Source of the DNA: Meghimatium bilineatum | Lineage: Eukaryota; Mollusca; Gastropoda; Stylommatophora; Philomycidae | Assembly (NCBI GenBank): GCA_034231615.1 | Contig: CM067298.1 | Location: 58,618,883 to 58,682,882 of the forward strand | Direction: 5' to 3' | Length of the DNA stretch: 64,000 nucleotides | Part shown: piece after piece, positions 1 to 14,095 of the stretch | Numbering within the stretch: position 1 is the first letter of the stretch | Layout of the letters: each line of letters starts with the position of its first letter | The notes under the pieces: model-generated | Databases searched by the model: none | Told to the model about the DNA's origin: nothing | Seen by the model: the letters and a program-made list of their open reading frames with translations, nothing else | Translations under genes and position numbers: made by a program

Positions 1-849
1 ATATTTCTAGTGATAATCTACCGGTAGATACATTTATGAGATGTGTTGAAAAGTTTGAAAAAGAAAATCAAAAAATATATTTCTAGTAATAAACTATATA
101 CATTTATGAAATATGTTGAAAAGTTTGAACAAGAAAATAAAAAAAATATATTTCTAATGATAAACTATATTCATTTATGAAATGTGTTGAAAAGTTTGAA
201 CAAGAAAATTAAAAGATATATTTCTAGTGATAATCTACCGGTAGATACATTTATGAGATGTGTTGAAAAGTTTGAAAATGAAAATAAAAAAATATATTTC
301 TAATGATAAACTACTGGTAGAAACATTTCTGAGATGTGTTGAAAAGTTTGAAAAAGAAAATAAAAAAATATATTTCTAATGATAAACTACCTGTAGATCT
401 ATTTATGAGATGTGTTGAAAAGTTTGAAAAAGAAAATAAAAAAAATATATTTCTAATGATAAACTAGATACATTGCTGAAATGTGTTGAAAAGTTTCAAA
501 ATCAAAGAAATATTTTTCTAATGATAAATTACATACATTTATGACATCTGTTGAAAAGTTTGAACAAGAAAATTGAAAAAAAATATTTCTAATGATAAAC
601 TATATACATTTATGAAATGTGTTGAAAAGTTTGAAAAAGAAAATGAAAAGATATATTTCTAGTGATAATCTACCGGTAGATACATTTATGAGATGTGTTT
701 AAAAGTTTGAAAAAGAATATTTAAAAAATATATTTCTTATGATAAACTATATACATTTATGAAATGTGTTGAAAAGTTTGAGAAAGAAAATGAAAAGATA
801 TATTTCTAGTGATAATCTACCGGTAGATACATTTATGCGATGTGTTGAA

Positions 850-3800
850 AAGTTTGAAAATGAAAATAAAAAAAAATATTTCTAATGATAAACTACTGGT
901 AGATACATTTCTGAGATGTGTTGAAAAGTAAGAAAAAGAAAATAAAAAAATATATTTCTAATGATAAACTACCTGTAGATACATTTATGAGATGTGTTGA
1001 AAAGTTTGAAAAAGAAAATCAAAAAATATATTTCTAGTGATAAACTATATACATTTATGAAATGTGTTGAAAAGTTTGAAAAAGAAAATGAAAAGATATA
1101 ATTCTAGTGATAATCTACCGGTAGATACATTTATGAGATGTATTGAAAAGATTGAAAAAGAAAATTAAAAAAATATATTTCTATTGATAAACTACCAGTA
1201 GATACATTTATAAGAAGTGTTGAAAAGTTTGAAAAAAAAAAAATATATATTTCTAACGATAAACTACTGGTAGACACATTTCTGAGATGTGTTGAAAAGT
1301 TTGAAAAAGAGAATACAAAAATATATTTCTAATGATAAACTACCTGTAGATACATTTCTGAGATGTGTTGAAAAGTTTGAAAAAGAAAATAAAAAAATAT
1401 ATTTCTAATGATAAACTACCTGTAGATCTATTTATGAGATGTGTTGAAAAGTTTGAACAAGAAAATTAAAAAAATATATTTCTAATGATAAACTATATTC
1501 ATTTATGAAATGTTTTGAAAAGTTTGAAAAAGAAAATCAAAAAAAATATTTCTAGTGATAAACTATATACATTTATGAAATGTGTTGAAAAGTTTGAAAA
1601 AGAAAATGAAAAGATATAATTCTAGTGATAATCTACCGGTAGATACATTTATGAGATGTATTGAAAAGATTGAAAAAGAAAATTAAAAAAATATATTTCT
1701 AATGATAAACTACCAGTAGATACATTTATGAGAAGTGTTGAAAAGTTTGAAAAAAAAAATAAAAAAATTATTTCTAATGATAAACTACCGGTAGATACAT
1801 GTATGAGAAGTGTTGAAAAGTTTGAAAAGAAAATACAAAAATATATTTCTAATGATAAACTACCTGTAGATACATTTATGAAATGTGTTGAAAAATTTCA
1901 AAAAGAAAATCAAAAATAAATTTCTATTGATAAACTATATACACTTATGAAATGTGTTGAAAAGTTTGGAAAAAAAAATCAAAAAATATATTTCTAGTGA
2001 TAAACTACATACATTTATGAAATATGTTGAAAAGTTTGAACAAGAAAATAAAAAGATTTATTTCTAGTGATAATCTACCGGTAGATACATTTATGACATG
2101 TGTTGAAAAGATTGAAAAAGAAAGTTAAAAAATATATTTTTAATGGTAAACTACCGGTAGATACATTTATGAGATGTGTTGAAAAGTTTGAAAAAGAAAA
2201 TCAAAAAATATATTTCTAGTAATAAACTATATACATTTATGAAATATGTTGAAAAGTTTGAACAAGAAAATAAAAAAAAAATATTTTTAATGATAAACTA
2301 TATTCATTTATGAAATGTGTTGAAAAGTTTGAAAAAGAAAATGAAAAGATATATTTCTAGTGATAATCTACCGGTAGATACATTTATGAGATGTGTTTAA
2401 AAGTTTGAAAAAGAAAATTTAAAAAATATATTTCTTATGATAAACTATATACATTTATGAAATGTGTTGAAAAGTTTGAGAAAGAAAATGAGAAGATATA
2501 TTTCTAGTGATAATCTTCCGGTAGATACATTTATGAGATGTGTTGAAAAGTTTGAAAATGAAAATAAAAAAATATATTTCTAATGATAAACTACTGGTAG
2601 ATACATTTCTGAGATGTGTTGAAAAGTTTGAAAAAGAAAATAAAAAAATATATTTCTAATGATAAACTACCTGTAGATACATTTATGAGATGTGTTGAAA
2701 AGTTTGAAAAAGAAAATCAAAACATATATTTATAGTGATAAACTATATACATTTATGAAATGTGTTGAAAAGTTTGAGAAAGAAAATGAGAAGATATATT
2801 TCTAGTGATAATCTTCCGGTAGATACATTTATGAGATGTGTTGAAAAGTTTGAAAATGAAAATAAAAAAATATATTTCTAATGATAAACTACTGGTAGAT
2901 ACATTTCTGAGATGTGTTGAAAAGTAAGAAAAAGAAAATAAAAAAATATATTTCTAATGATAAACTACCTGTAGATACATTTATGAGATGTGTTGAAAAG
3001 TTTGAAAAAGAAAATCAAAAAATATATTTCTAGTGATAAACTATATACATTTATGAAATGTGTTGAAAAGTTTGAAAAAGAAAATGAAAAGATATAATTC
3101 TAGTGATAATCTACCGGTAGATACATTTATGAGATGTATTGAAAAGATTGAAAAAGAAAATTAAAAAAATATATTTCTAATGATAAACTACCAGTAGATA
3201 CATTTATAAGAAGTGTTGAAAAGTTTGAAAAAAAAAAAAATATATATTTCTAACGATAAACTACTGGTAGACACATTTCTGAGATGTGTTGAAAAGTTTG
3301 AAAAAGAGAATACAAAAATATATTTCTAATGATAAACTACCTGTAGATACATTTCTGAGATGTGTTGAAAAGTTTGAAAAAGAAAATAAAAAAATATATT
3401 TCTAATGATAAACTACCTGTAGATCTATTTATAAAGATGTGTTGAAAAGTTTGAACAAGAAAATTAAAAAAATATATTTCTAATGATAAACTATATTCAT
3501 TTATGAAATGTTTTGAAAAGTTTGAAAAAGAAAATCAAAAAAAATATTTCTAGTGATAAACTATATACATTTATGAAATGTGTTGAAAAGTTTGAAAAAG
3601 AAAATGAAAAGATATAATTCTAGTGATAATCTACCGGTAGATACATTTATGAGATGTATTGAAAAGATTGAAAAAGAAAATTAAAAAAATATATTTCTAA
3701 TGATAAACTACCAGTAGATACATTTATGAGAAGTGTTGAAAAGTTTGAAAAAAAAAATAAAAAAATTATTTCTAATGATAAACTACCGGTAGATACATGT

Positions 3801-4768
3801 ATGAGAAGTGTTGAAAAGTTTGAAAAGAAAATACAAAAATATATTTCTAATGATAAACTACCTGTAGATACATTTATGAAATGTGTTGAAAAATTTCAAA
3901 AAGAAAATCAAAAATAAATTTCTATTGATAAACTATATACACTTATGAAATGTGTTGAAAAGTTTGGAAAAAAAAATCAAAAAATATATTTCTAGTGATA
4001 AACTACATACATTTATGAAATATGTTGAAAAGTTTGAACAAGAAAATAAAAAGATTTATTTCTAGTGATAATCTACCGGTAGATACATTTATGACATGTG
4101 TTGAAAAGATTGAAAAAGAAAGTTAAAAAATATATTTTTAATGGTAAACTACCGGTAGATACATTTATGAGATGTGTTGAAAAGTTTGAAAAAGAAAATC
4201 AAAAAATATATTTCTAGTAATAAACTATATACATTTATGAAATATGTTGAAAAGTTTGAACAAGAAAATAAAAAAAAAATATTTTTAATGATAAACTATA
4301 TTCATTTATGAAATGTGTTGAAAAGTTTGAAAAAGAAAATGAAAAGATATATTTCTAGTGATAATCTACCGGTAGATACATTTATGAGATGTGTTTAAAA
4401 GTTTGAAAAAGAAAATTTAAAAAATATATTTCTTATGATAAACTATATACATTTATGAAATGTGTTGAAAAGTTTGAGAAAGAAAATGAGAAGATATATT
4501 TCTAGTGATAATCTTCCGGTAGATACATTTATGAGATGTGTTGAAAAGTTTGAAAATGAAAATAAAAAAATATATTTCTAATGATAAACTACTGGTAGAT
4601 ACATTTCTGAGATGTGTTGAAAAGTTTGAAAAAGAAAATAAAAAAATATATTTCTAATGATAAACTACCTGTAGATACATTTATGAGATGTGTTGAAAAG
4701 TTTGAAAAAGAAAATCAAAACATATATTTATAGTGATAAACTATATACATTTATGAAATGTGTTGAAA
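850..4768 (+). repeat. Higher-order repeat, 1,998-bp offset duplication
   Basis: About 850-2,770 recurs at about 2,848-4,768. The 192-bp segments starting at 1,728 and 3,726 are the same when translated, and rare variants such as AAGTAAGAAAAAG and AACATATATTTATAG recur at a nearly constant 1,996-1,998 bp spacing. The copies diverge after about 2,760/4,758. Boundaries are by eye. Confidence 0.85.
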
Positions 4769-5034
4769 AGTTTGAAAAAGAAAATGAAAAGATATAATTC
4801 TAGTGATAATCTACCGGTAGATACATTTATGAGATGTATTGAAAAGATTGAAAAATAAAATAAAAAAAATATATTTCTAATGATAAACTACCAGTAGATA
4901 CATTTATAAGAAGTGTTGAAAAGTTTGAAAAAGAAAAAAAAAAATATTTCTAACGATAAACTACTGGTAGATACATTTCTGAGATGTGTTGAAAAGTTTG
5001 AAAAAGAGAATACAAAAATATATTTCTAATGATA

Positions 5035-8000
5035 AACTACCTGTAGATACATTTCTGAGATGTGTTGAAAAGTTTGAAAAAGAAAATAAAAAATATATTT
5101 CTAATGATAAACTACCTGTAGATCTATTTATGAGATGTGTTGAAAAGTTTGAACAAGAAAATCAAAAAAAATATTTCTAGTGATAAACTATATACATTTA
5201 TGAAATGTGTTGAAAAGTTTGAAAAAGAAAATGAAAAGATATAATTCTAGTGATAAACTCCGGTAGATACATGTATGAGAAGTGTTGAAAAGTTTGAAAA
5301 GAAAATACAAAAATATATTTCTAATGATAAACTACCTGTAGATACATTTATGAAATGTGTTGAAAAATTTCAAAAAGAAAATCAAAAATAAATTTCTATT
5401 GATAAACTATATACACTTATGAAATGTGTTGAAAAGTTTGGAAAAAAAAATCAAAAAATATATTTCTAGTGATAAAATACATACATTTATGAAATATGTT
5501 GAAAAGTTTGAACAAGAAAATAAAAAAAAAATATTTTTAATGATAAACTATATTCATTTATGAAATGTGTTGAAAAGTTTGAAAAAGAAAATGAAAAGAT
5601 ATATTTCTAGTGATAATCTACCGGTAGATACATTTATGAGATGTGTTTAAAAGTTTGAAAAAGAAAATTTAAAAAATATATTTCTTATGATAAACTATAT
5701 ACATTTATGAAATGTGTTGAAAAGTTTGAGAAAGAAAATGAGAAGATATATTTCTAGTGATAATCTTCCGGTAGATACATTTATGAGATGTGTTGAAAAG
5801 TTTCAAAATGAAAATAAAAAAATATATTTCTAATGATAAACTACTGGTAGATACATTTCTGAGATGTGTTGAAAAGTTTGAAAAAGAAAATCAAAACATA
5901 TATTTATAGTGATAAACTATATACATTTATGAAATGTGTTGAAAAGTTTGAAAAAGAAAATGAAAAGATATAATTCTAGTGATAATCTACCGGTAGATAC
6001 ATTTATGAGATGTATTGAAAAGATTGAAAAATAAAATAAAAAAAATATATTTCTAATGATAAACTACCAGTAGATACATTTATAAGAAGTGTTGAAAAGT
6101 TTGAAAAAGAAAAAAAATAAATATTTCTAACGATAAACTACTGGTAGATACATTTCTGAGATGTGTTGAAAAGTTTGAAAAAGAGAATACAAAAATGTAT
6201 TTCTAATGATAAACTACCTGTAGATACATTTCTGAGATGTGTTGAAAAGTTTGAAAAAGAAAATAAAAAAATATATTTCTAATGTTATCTACCGGTAGAT
6301 ACATTTATGAGATGTGTTGAAAAGTTTGAACAAGAAAATTAAAAAAATATATTTCTAATGATAAACTATATTCATTTATGAAATGTTTTGAAAAGTTTGA
6401 ACAAGAAAATTAAAAAAAATATTTCTAATGATAAACTATATACATTTATGAAATGTGTTGAAAAGTTTGAAAAAGAAAGTGAAAAGATATATTTCTAGTG
6501 ATAATCTACCGTTAGATACATTTATGAGATGTGTTGAAAAGTTTGAAACAGAAAATGAAAAGATATATTTCTAATAATAAACTACTGGTAGATACATTTA
6601 TGAAATGTGTTGAAAAGTTTCAAAATCAAAAAAATATATTTCTAATGATAAACTATATACATTTAAGAAATGTGTTGAAAAGTTTGAAAAAGAAAGTGAA
6701 AAGATATATTTCTAGTGATAATCTACCGGTAGATACATTTATGAGATGTGTTGAAAAGTTTGAAAATGAAAATAAAAAAATATATTTCTAATGATAAACT
6801 ACCTGTAGATACATTTCTGAGATGTGTTGAAAAGTTTGAAAAAGAAAATAAAAAATATATTTCTAATGATAAACTACCTGTAGATCTATTTATGAGATGT
6901 GTTGAAAAGTTTGAACAAGAAAATCAAAAAAAATATTTCTAGTGATAAACTATATACATTTATGAAATGTGTTGAAAAGTTTGAAAAAGAAAATGAAAAG
7001 ATATAATTCTAGTGATAAACTCCGGTAGATACATGTATGAGAAGTGTTGAAAAGTTTGAAAAGAAAATACAAAAATATATTTCTAATGATAAACTACCTG
7101 TAGATACATTTATGAAATGTGTTGAAAAATTTCAAAAAGAAAATCAAAAATAAATTTCTATTGATAAACTATATACACTTATGAAATGTGTTGAAAAGTT
7201 TGGAAAAAAAAATCAAAAAATATATTTCTAGTGATAAAATACATACATTTATGAAATATGTTGAAAAGTTTGAACAAGAAAATAAAAAAAAAATATTTTT
7301 AATGATAAACTATATTCATTTATGAAATGTGTTGAAAAGTTTGAAAAAGAAAATGAAAAGATATATTTCTAGTGATAATCTACCGGTAGATACATTTATG
7401 AGATGTGTTTAAAAGTTTGAAAAAGAAAATTTAAAAAATATATTTCTTATGATAAACTATATACATTTATGAAATGTGTTGAAAAGTTTGAGAAAGAAAA
7501 TGAGAAGATATATTTCTAGTGATAATCTTCCGGTAGATACATTTATGAGATGTGTTGAAAAGTTTCAAAATGAAAATAAAAAAATATATTTCTAATGATA
7601 AACTACTGGTAGATACATTTCTGAGATGTGTTGAAAAGTTTGAAAAAGAAAATCAAAACATATATTTATAGTGATAAACTATATACATTTATGAAATGTG
7701 TTGAAAAGTTTGAAAAAGAAAATGAAAAGATATAATTCTAGTGATAATCTACCGGTAGATACATTTATGAGATGTATTGAAAAGATTGAAAAATAAAATA
7801 AAAAAAATATATTTCTAATGATAAACTACCAGTAGATACATTTATAAGAAGTGTTGAAAAGTTTGAAAAAGAAAAAAAATAAATATTTCTAACGATAAAC
7901 TACTGGTAGATACATTTCTGAGATGTGTTGAAAAGTTTGAAAAAGAGAATACAAAAATGTATTTCTAATGATAAACTACCTGTAGATACATTTCTGAGAT

Positions 8001-8560
8001 GTGTTGAAAAGTTTGAAAAAGAAAATAAAAAAATATATTTCTAATGTTATCTACCGGTAGATACATTTATGAGATGTGTTGAAAAGTTTGAACAAGAAAA
8101 TTAAAAAAATATATTTCTAATGATAAACTATATTCATTTATGAAATGTTTTGAAAAGTTTGAACAAGAAAATTAAAAAAAATATTTCTAATGATAAACTA
8201 TATACATTTATGAAATGTGTTGAAAAGTTTGAAAAAGAAAGTGAAAAGATATATTTCTAGTGATAATCTACCGTTAGATACATTTATGAGATGTGTTGAA
8301 AAGTTTGAAACAGAAAATGAAAAGATATATTTCTAATAATAAACTACTGGTAGATACATTTATGAAATGTGTTGAAAAGTTTCAAAATCAAAAAAATATA
8401 TTTCTAATGATAAACTATATACATTTAAGAAATGTGTTGAAAAGTTTGAAAAAGAAAGTGAAAAGATATATTTCTAGTGATAATCTACCGGTAGATACAT
8501 TTATGAGATGTGTTGAAAAGTTTGAAAATGAAAATAAAAAAATATATTTCTAATGATAAA
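5035..8560 (+). repeat. Higher-order repeat, 1,762-bp offset duplication
   Basis: About 5,035-6,800 recurs at about 6,797-8,560. Open segments at 4,986/6,748 and 6,531/8,293 are both 1,762 bp apart, and rare variants (AACTCCGGTAG, TAATGTTATCTACC, AAAATGTATTTC) recur at the same spacing. The copies diverge at about 6,803, where one has CTACCTGTAG and the other CTACTGGTAG. Confidence 0.85.
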
Positions 8561-8720
8561 CTACTGGTAGATACATTTCTAAGATGTGTTGAAAAGTTTG
8601 AAAAAGAAAATAAAAAAATATATTTCTAATGATAAACTACCGGTAGATCTATTTATGAGATGTGTTGAAAAGTTTGAAAACGAAAATTAAAAAAATATAT
8701 TTCTAATGATAAACTAGATA

Positions 8721-11700
8721 CATTGCTGAAATGTGTTGAAAAGTTTCAAAATCAAAGAAATATTTTTCTAATGATAAATTACATACATTTATGAAATCTG
8801 TTGAAAAGTTTGAACAAGAAAATTGAAAAAAAATATTTCTAATGATAAACTATATACATTTATGAAATGTGTTGAAAAGTTTGAAAAAGAAAATGAAAAG
8901 ATATATTTCTAGTGATAATCTACCGGTAGATACATTTATGACATGTGTTGAAAAGATTGAAAAAGAAAATAAAAAAATATATTTCTAGTGATACACTACT
9001 GGTAGATACATTTATGAAATGTGTTGAAAAATATCAAAAAGAAAATCAAAAAATTAATTTCTATTGATAAACTATATACACTTATGAAATGTGTTGAAAA
9101 GTTTGAAAATAAAAAAAAAATATTTCTAATGATAATCTAGATACATTTATGAAATGTGTTGAAAAGTTTGGGAATAAAAATCAAAAAATATATTTCTAGT
9201 GATAAACTACATACATTTATGAAATATGTTGAAAAGTTTGAACAAGAAAATAAAAAGATTTATTTCTAGTGATAATCTACCGGTAGATACATTTATGACA
9301 TGTGTTGAAAAGATTGAAAGAGAAAGTTAAAAATATATTTTTAATGGTAAACTACCGGTAGATACATTTATGAGATGTGTTGAAAAGTTTGAAAAAGAAA
9401 ATCAAAAAATATATTTCTAGTAATAAACTATATACATTTATGAAATATGTTGAAAAGTTTGAACAAGAAAATAAAAAAAAATATATTTCTTATGATAAAC
9501 TATATACATTTATGAAATGTGTTGAAAAGTTTTAGAAAGAAAATGAAAAGATATATTTCTAGTGATAATCTACCGGTAGATACATTTATGAGATGTGTTG
9601 AAAAGTTTGAAAATGAAAATAAAAAAATATATTTCTAATGATAAACTACTGGTAGATACATTTCTGAGATGTGTTGAAAAGTTTGAAAAAGAAAATAAAA
9701 AAATATATTTCTAATGATAAACTAGATACATTGCTGAAATGTGTTGAAAAGTTTCAAAATCAAAGAAATATTTTTCTAATGATAAATTACATACATTTAT
9801 GAAATCTGTTGAAAACTTTGAACAAGAAAATTGAAAAAAAATATTTCTAATGATAAACTATATACATTTATGAAATGTGTTGAAAAGTTTGAAAAAGAAA
9901 ATGAAAAGATATATTTCTAGTGATAATCTACCGGTAGATACATTTATGACATGTGTTGAAAAGATTGAAAAAGAAAATAAAAAAATATATTTCTAGTGAT
10001 ACACTACTAGTAGATACATTTATGAAATGTGTTGAAAAGTTTCAAAATCAAAGAAATATTTTTCTAATTATAAATTAGATACATTTATGAGATGTGTTGA
10101 AAAGTTTGAAAATCAAAAAAATATATTTCTAATGATAAACTAGATACATTTATGAAATGTGTTGAAAAATTTCAAAAAGAAAATCAAAAAATTAATTTCT
10201 ATTGATAAACTATATACACTTATGAAATGTGTTGAAAAGTTTGAAAATCAAAAAAAAATATATTTCTAATGATAAACTACATACATTTATGAAATATGTT
10301 GAAAAGTTTGAACAAGAAAATAAAAAGATTTATTTCTAGTGATAATCTACCGGTAGATACATTTATGACATGTGTTGAAAAGATTGAAAAAGAAAGTTAA
10401 AAATATATTTTTAATGGTAAACTAACGGTAGATACATTTATGAGATGTGTTGAAAAGTTTGAAAAAGAAAATCAAAAAATATATTTCTTGTAATAAACTA
10501 TATACATTTATGAAATATGTTGAAAAGTTTGAACAAGAAAATTAAAAAAATATATTTCTTATGATAAACTATATACATTTATGAAATGTGTTGAAAAGTT
10601 TGAGAAAGAAAATGAAAAGATATATTTCTAGTGATAATCTACCGGTAGATACATTTATGAGATGTGTTGAAAAGTTTGAAAATGAAAATAAAAAAATATA
10701 TTTCTAATGATAAACTACTGGTAGATACATTTCTGAGATGTGTTGAAAAGTTTGAAAAAGAAAATAAAAAAATATATTTCTAATGATAAACTACCGGTAG
10801 ATCTATTTATGAGATGTGTTGAAAAGTTTGAAAACGAAAATAAAAAAAATATATTTCTAATGATAAACTAGATACATTGCTGAAATGTGTTGAAAAGTTT
10901 CAAAATCAAAGAAATATTTTTCTAATGATAAATTACATACATTTATGAAATCTGTTGAAAAGTTTGAACAAGAAAATTGAAAAAAAATATTTCTAATGAT
11001 AAACTATATACATTTATGAAATGTGTTGAAAAGTTTGAAAAAGAAAATGAAAAGATATATTTCTAGTGATAATCTACCGGTAGATACATTTATGACATGT
11101 GTTGAAAAGATTGAAAAAGAAAATAAAAAAATATATTTCTAGTGATACACTACTGGTAGATACATTTATGAAATGTGTTGAAAAGTTTCAAAATCAAAGA
11201 AATTTTTTTCTAATTATAAATTAGATACATTTATGAAATGTGTTGAAAAATTTCAAAAAGAAAATCAAAAAATTAATTTCTATTGATAAACTATATACAC
11301 TTATGAAATGTGTTGAAAAGTTTGAAAATAAAAAAAAAAATATTTCTAATGATAATCTAGATACATTTATGAAATGTGTTGAAAAGTTTGGGAATAAAAA
11401 TCAAAAAATATATTTCTAGTGATAAACTACATACATTTATGAAATATGTTGAAAAGTTTGAACAAGAAAATAAAAAGATTTATTTCTAGTGATAATCTAC
11501 CGGTAGATACATTTATGACATGTGTTGAAAAGATTGAAAGAGAAAGTTAAAAATATATTTTTAATGGTAAACTACCGGTAGATACATTTATGAGATGTGT
11601 TGAAAAGTTTGAAAAAGAAAATCAAAAAATATATTTCTAGTAATAAACTATATACATTTATGAAATATGTTGAAAAGTTTGAACAAGAAAATAAAAAAAA

Positions 11701-14095
11701 TATATTTCTTATGATAAACTATATACATTTATGAAATGTGTTGAAAAGTTTGAGAAAGAAAATGAAAAGATATATTTCTAGTGATAATCTACCGGTAGAT
11801 ACATTTATGAGATGTGTTGAAAAGTTTGAAAATGAAAATAAAAAAATATATTTCTAATGATAAACTACTGGTAGATACATTTCTGAGATGTGTTGAAAAG
11901 TTTGAAAAAGAAAATAAAAAAATATATTTCTAATGATAAACTAGATACATTGCTGAAATGTGTTGAAAAGTTTCAAAATCAAAGAAATATTTTTCTAATG
12001 ATAAATTACATACATTTATGAAATCTGTTGAAAATTTGAACAAGAAAATTGAAAAAAAATATTTCTAATGATAAACTATATACATTTATGAAATGTGTTG
12101 AAAAGTTTGAAAAAGAAAATGAAAAGATATATTTCTAGTGATAATCTACCGGTAGATACATTTATGACATGTGTTGAAAAGATTGAAAAAGAAAATTAAA
12201 AAATATATTTCTAGTGATACACTACTAGTAGATACATTTATGAAATGTGTTGAAAAGTTTCAAAATCAAAGAAATATTTTTCTAATTATAAATTAGATAC
12301 ATTTATGAGATGTGTTGAAAAGTTTGAAAATCAAAAAAATATATTTCTAATGATAAACTAGATACATTTATGAAATGTGTTGAAAAATTTCAAAAAGAAA
12401 ATCAAAAAATTAATTTCTATTGATAAACTATATACACTTATGAAATGTGTTGAAAAGTTTGAAAATCAAAAAAAAATATATTTCTAATGATAAACTACAT
12501 ACATTTATGAAATATGTTGAAAAGTTTGAACAAGAAAATAAAAAGATTTATTTCTAGTGATAATCTACCGGTAGATACATTTATGACATGTGTTGAAAAG
12601 ATTGAAAAAGAAAGTTAAAAATATATTTTTAATGGTAAACTAACGGTAGATACATTTATGAGATGTGTTGAAAAGTTTGAAAAAGAAAATCAAAAAATAT
12701 ATTTCTAGTAATAAACTATATACATTTATGAAATACGTTGAAAAGTTTGAACAAGAAAATGAAAAGATATATTTCTAGTGATAATCTACCGGTAGATACA
12801 TTTATGAGATGTGTTGAAAAGTTTGAAAATGAAAATAAAAAAATATATTTCTAATGATAAACTACTGGTAGATACATTTCTGAGATGTGTTGAAAAGTTT
12901 GAAAAAGAAAATAAAAAAATATATTTCTAATGATAAACTACCGGTAGATCTATTTATGAGATGTGTTGAAAAGTTTGAAAACGAAAATAAAAAAAATATA
13001 TTTCTAATGATAAACTAGATACATTGCTGAAATGTGTTGAAAAGTTTCAAAATCAAAGAAATATTTTTCTAATGATAAATTACATACATTTATGAAATCT
13101 GTTGAAAAGTTTGAACAAGAAAATTGAAAAAAAATATTTCTAATGATAAACTATATACATTTATGAAATGTGTTGAAAAGTTTGAAAAAGAAAATGAAAA
13201 GATATATTTCTAGTGATAATCTACCAGTAGATACATTTATGACATGTGTTGAAAAGATTGAAAAAGAAAATAAAAAAATATATTTCTAGTGATACACTAC
13301 TGGTAGATACATTTATGAAATGTGTTGAAAAGTTTCAAAATCAAAGAAATTTTTTTCTAATTATAAATTAGATACATTTATGAAATGTGTTGAAAAATTT
13401 CAAAAAGAAAATCAAAAAATTAATTTCTATTGATAAACTATATACACTTATGAAATGTGTTGAAAAGTTTGAAAATAAAAAAAAAAATATTTCTAATGAT
13501 AATCTAGATACATTTATGAAATGTGTTGAAAAGTTTGGGAATAAAAATCAAAAAATATATTTCTAGTGATAAACTACATACATTTATGAAATATGTTGAA
13601 AAGTTTGAACAAGAAAATAAAAAGATTTATTTCTAGTGATAATCTACCGGTAGATACATTTATGACATGTGTTGAAAAGATTGAAAGAGAAAGTTAAAAA
13701 TATATTTTTAATGGTAAACTACCGGTAGATACATTTATGAGATGTGTTGAAAAGTTTGAAAAAGAAAATCAAAAAATATATTTCTAGTAATAAACTATAT
13801 ACATTTATGAAATATGTTGAAAAGTTTGAACAAGAAAATAAAAAAAATATATTTCTTATGATAAACTATATACATTTATGAAATGTGTTGAAAAGTTTGA
13901 GAAAGAAAATGAAAAGATATATTTCTAGTGATAATCTACCGGTAGATACATTTATGAGATGTGTTGAAAAGTTTGAAAATGAAAATAAAAAAATATATTT
14001 CTAATGATAAACTACTGGTAGATACATTTCTGAGATGTGTTGAAAAGTTTGAAAAAGAAAATAAAAAAATATATTTCTAATGATAAACTAGATAC
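8721..14095 (+). repeat. Higher-order repeat, ~1.07-kb period (first block)
   Basis: The diagnostic variant CATTGCTGAAATG occurs at 8,721, 9,729, 10,875, 11,948, 13,022 and 14,095, spacings 1,008, 1,146, 1,073, 1,074 and 1,073 bp. Neighbouring variants (ATTTTTCTAATTATAAATTAG, TTTGGGAATAAAAATC) keep the same order within each period, so the unit is a true multi-monomer repeat of about 15 monomers. Confidence 0.85.
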
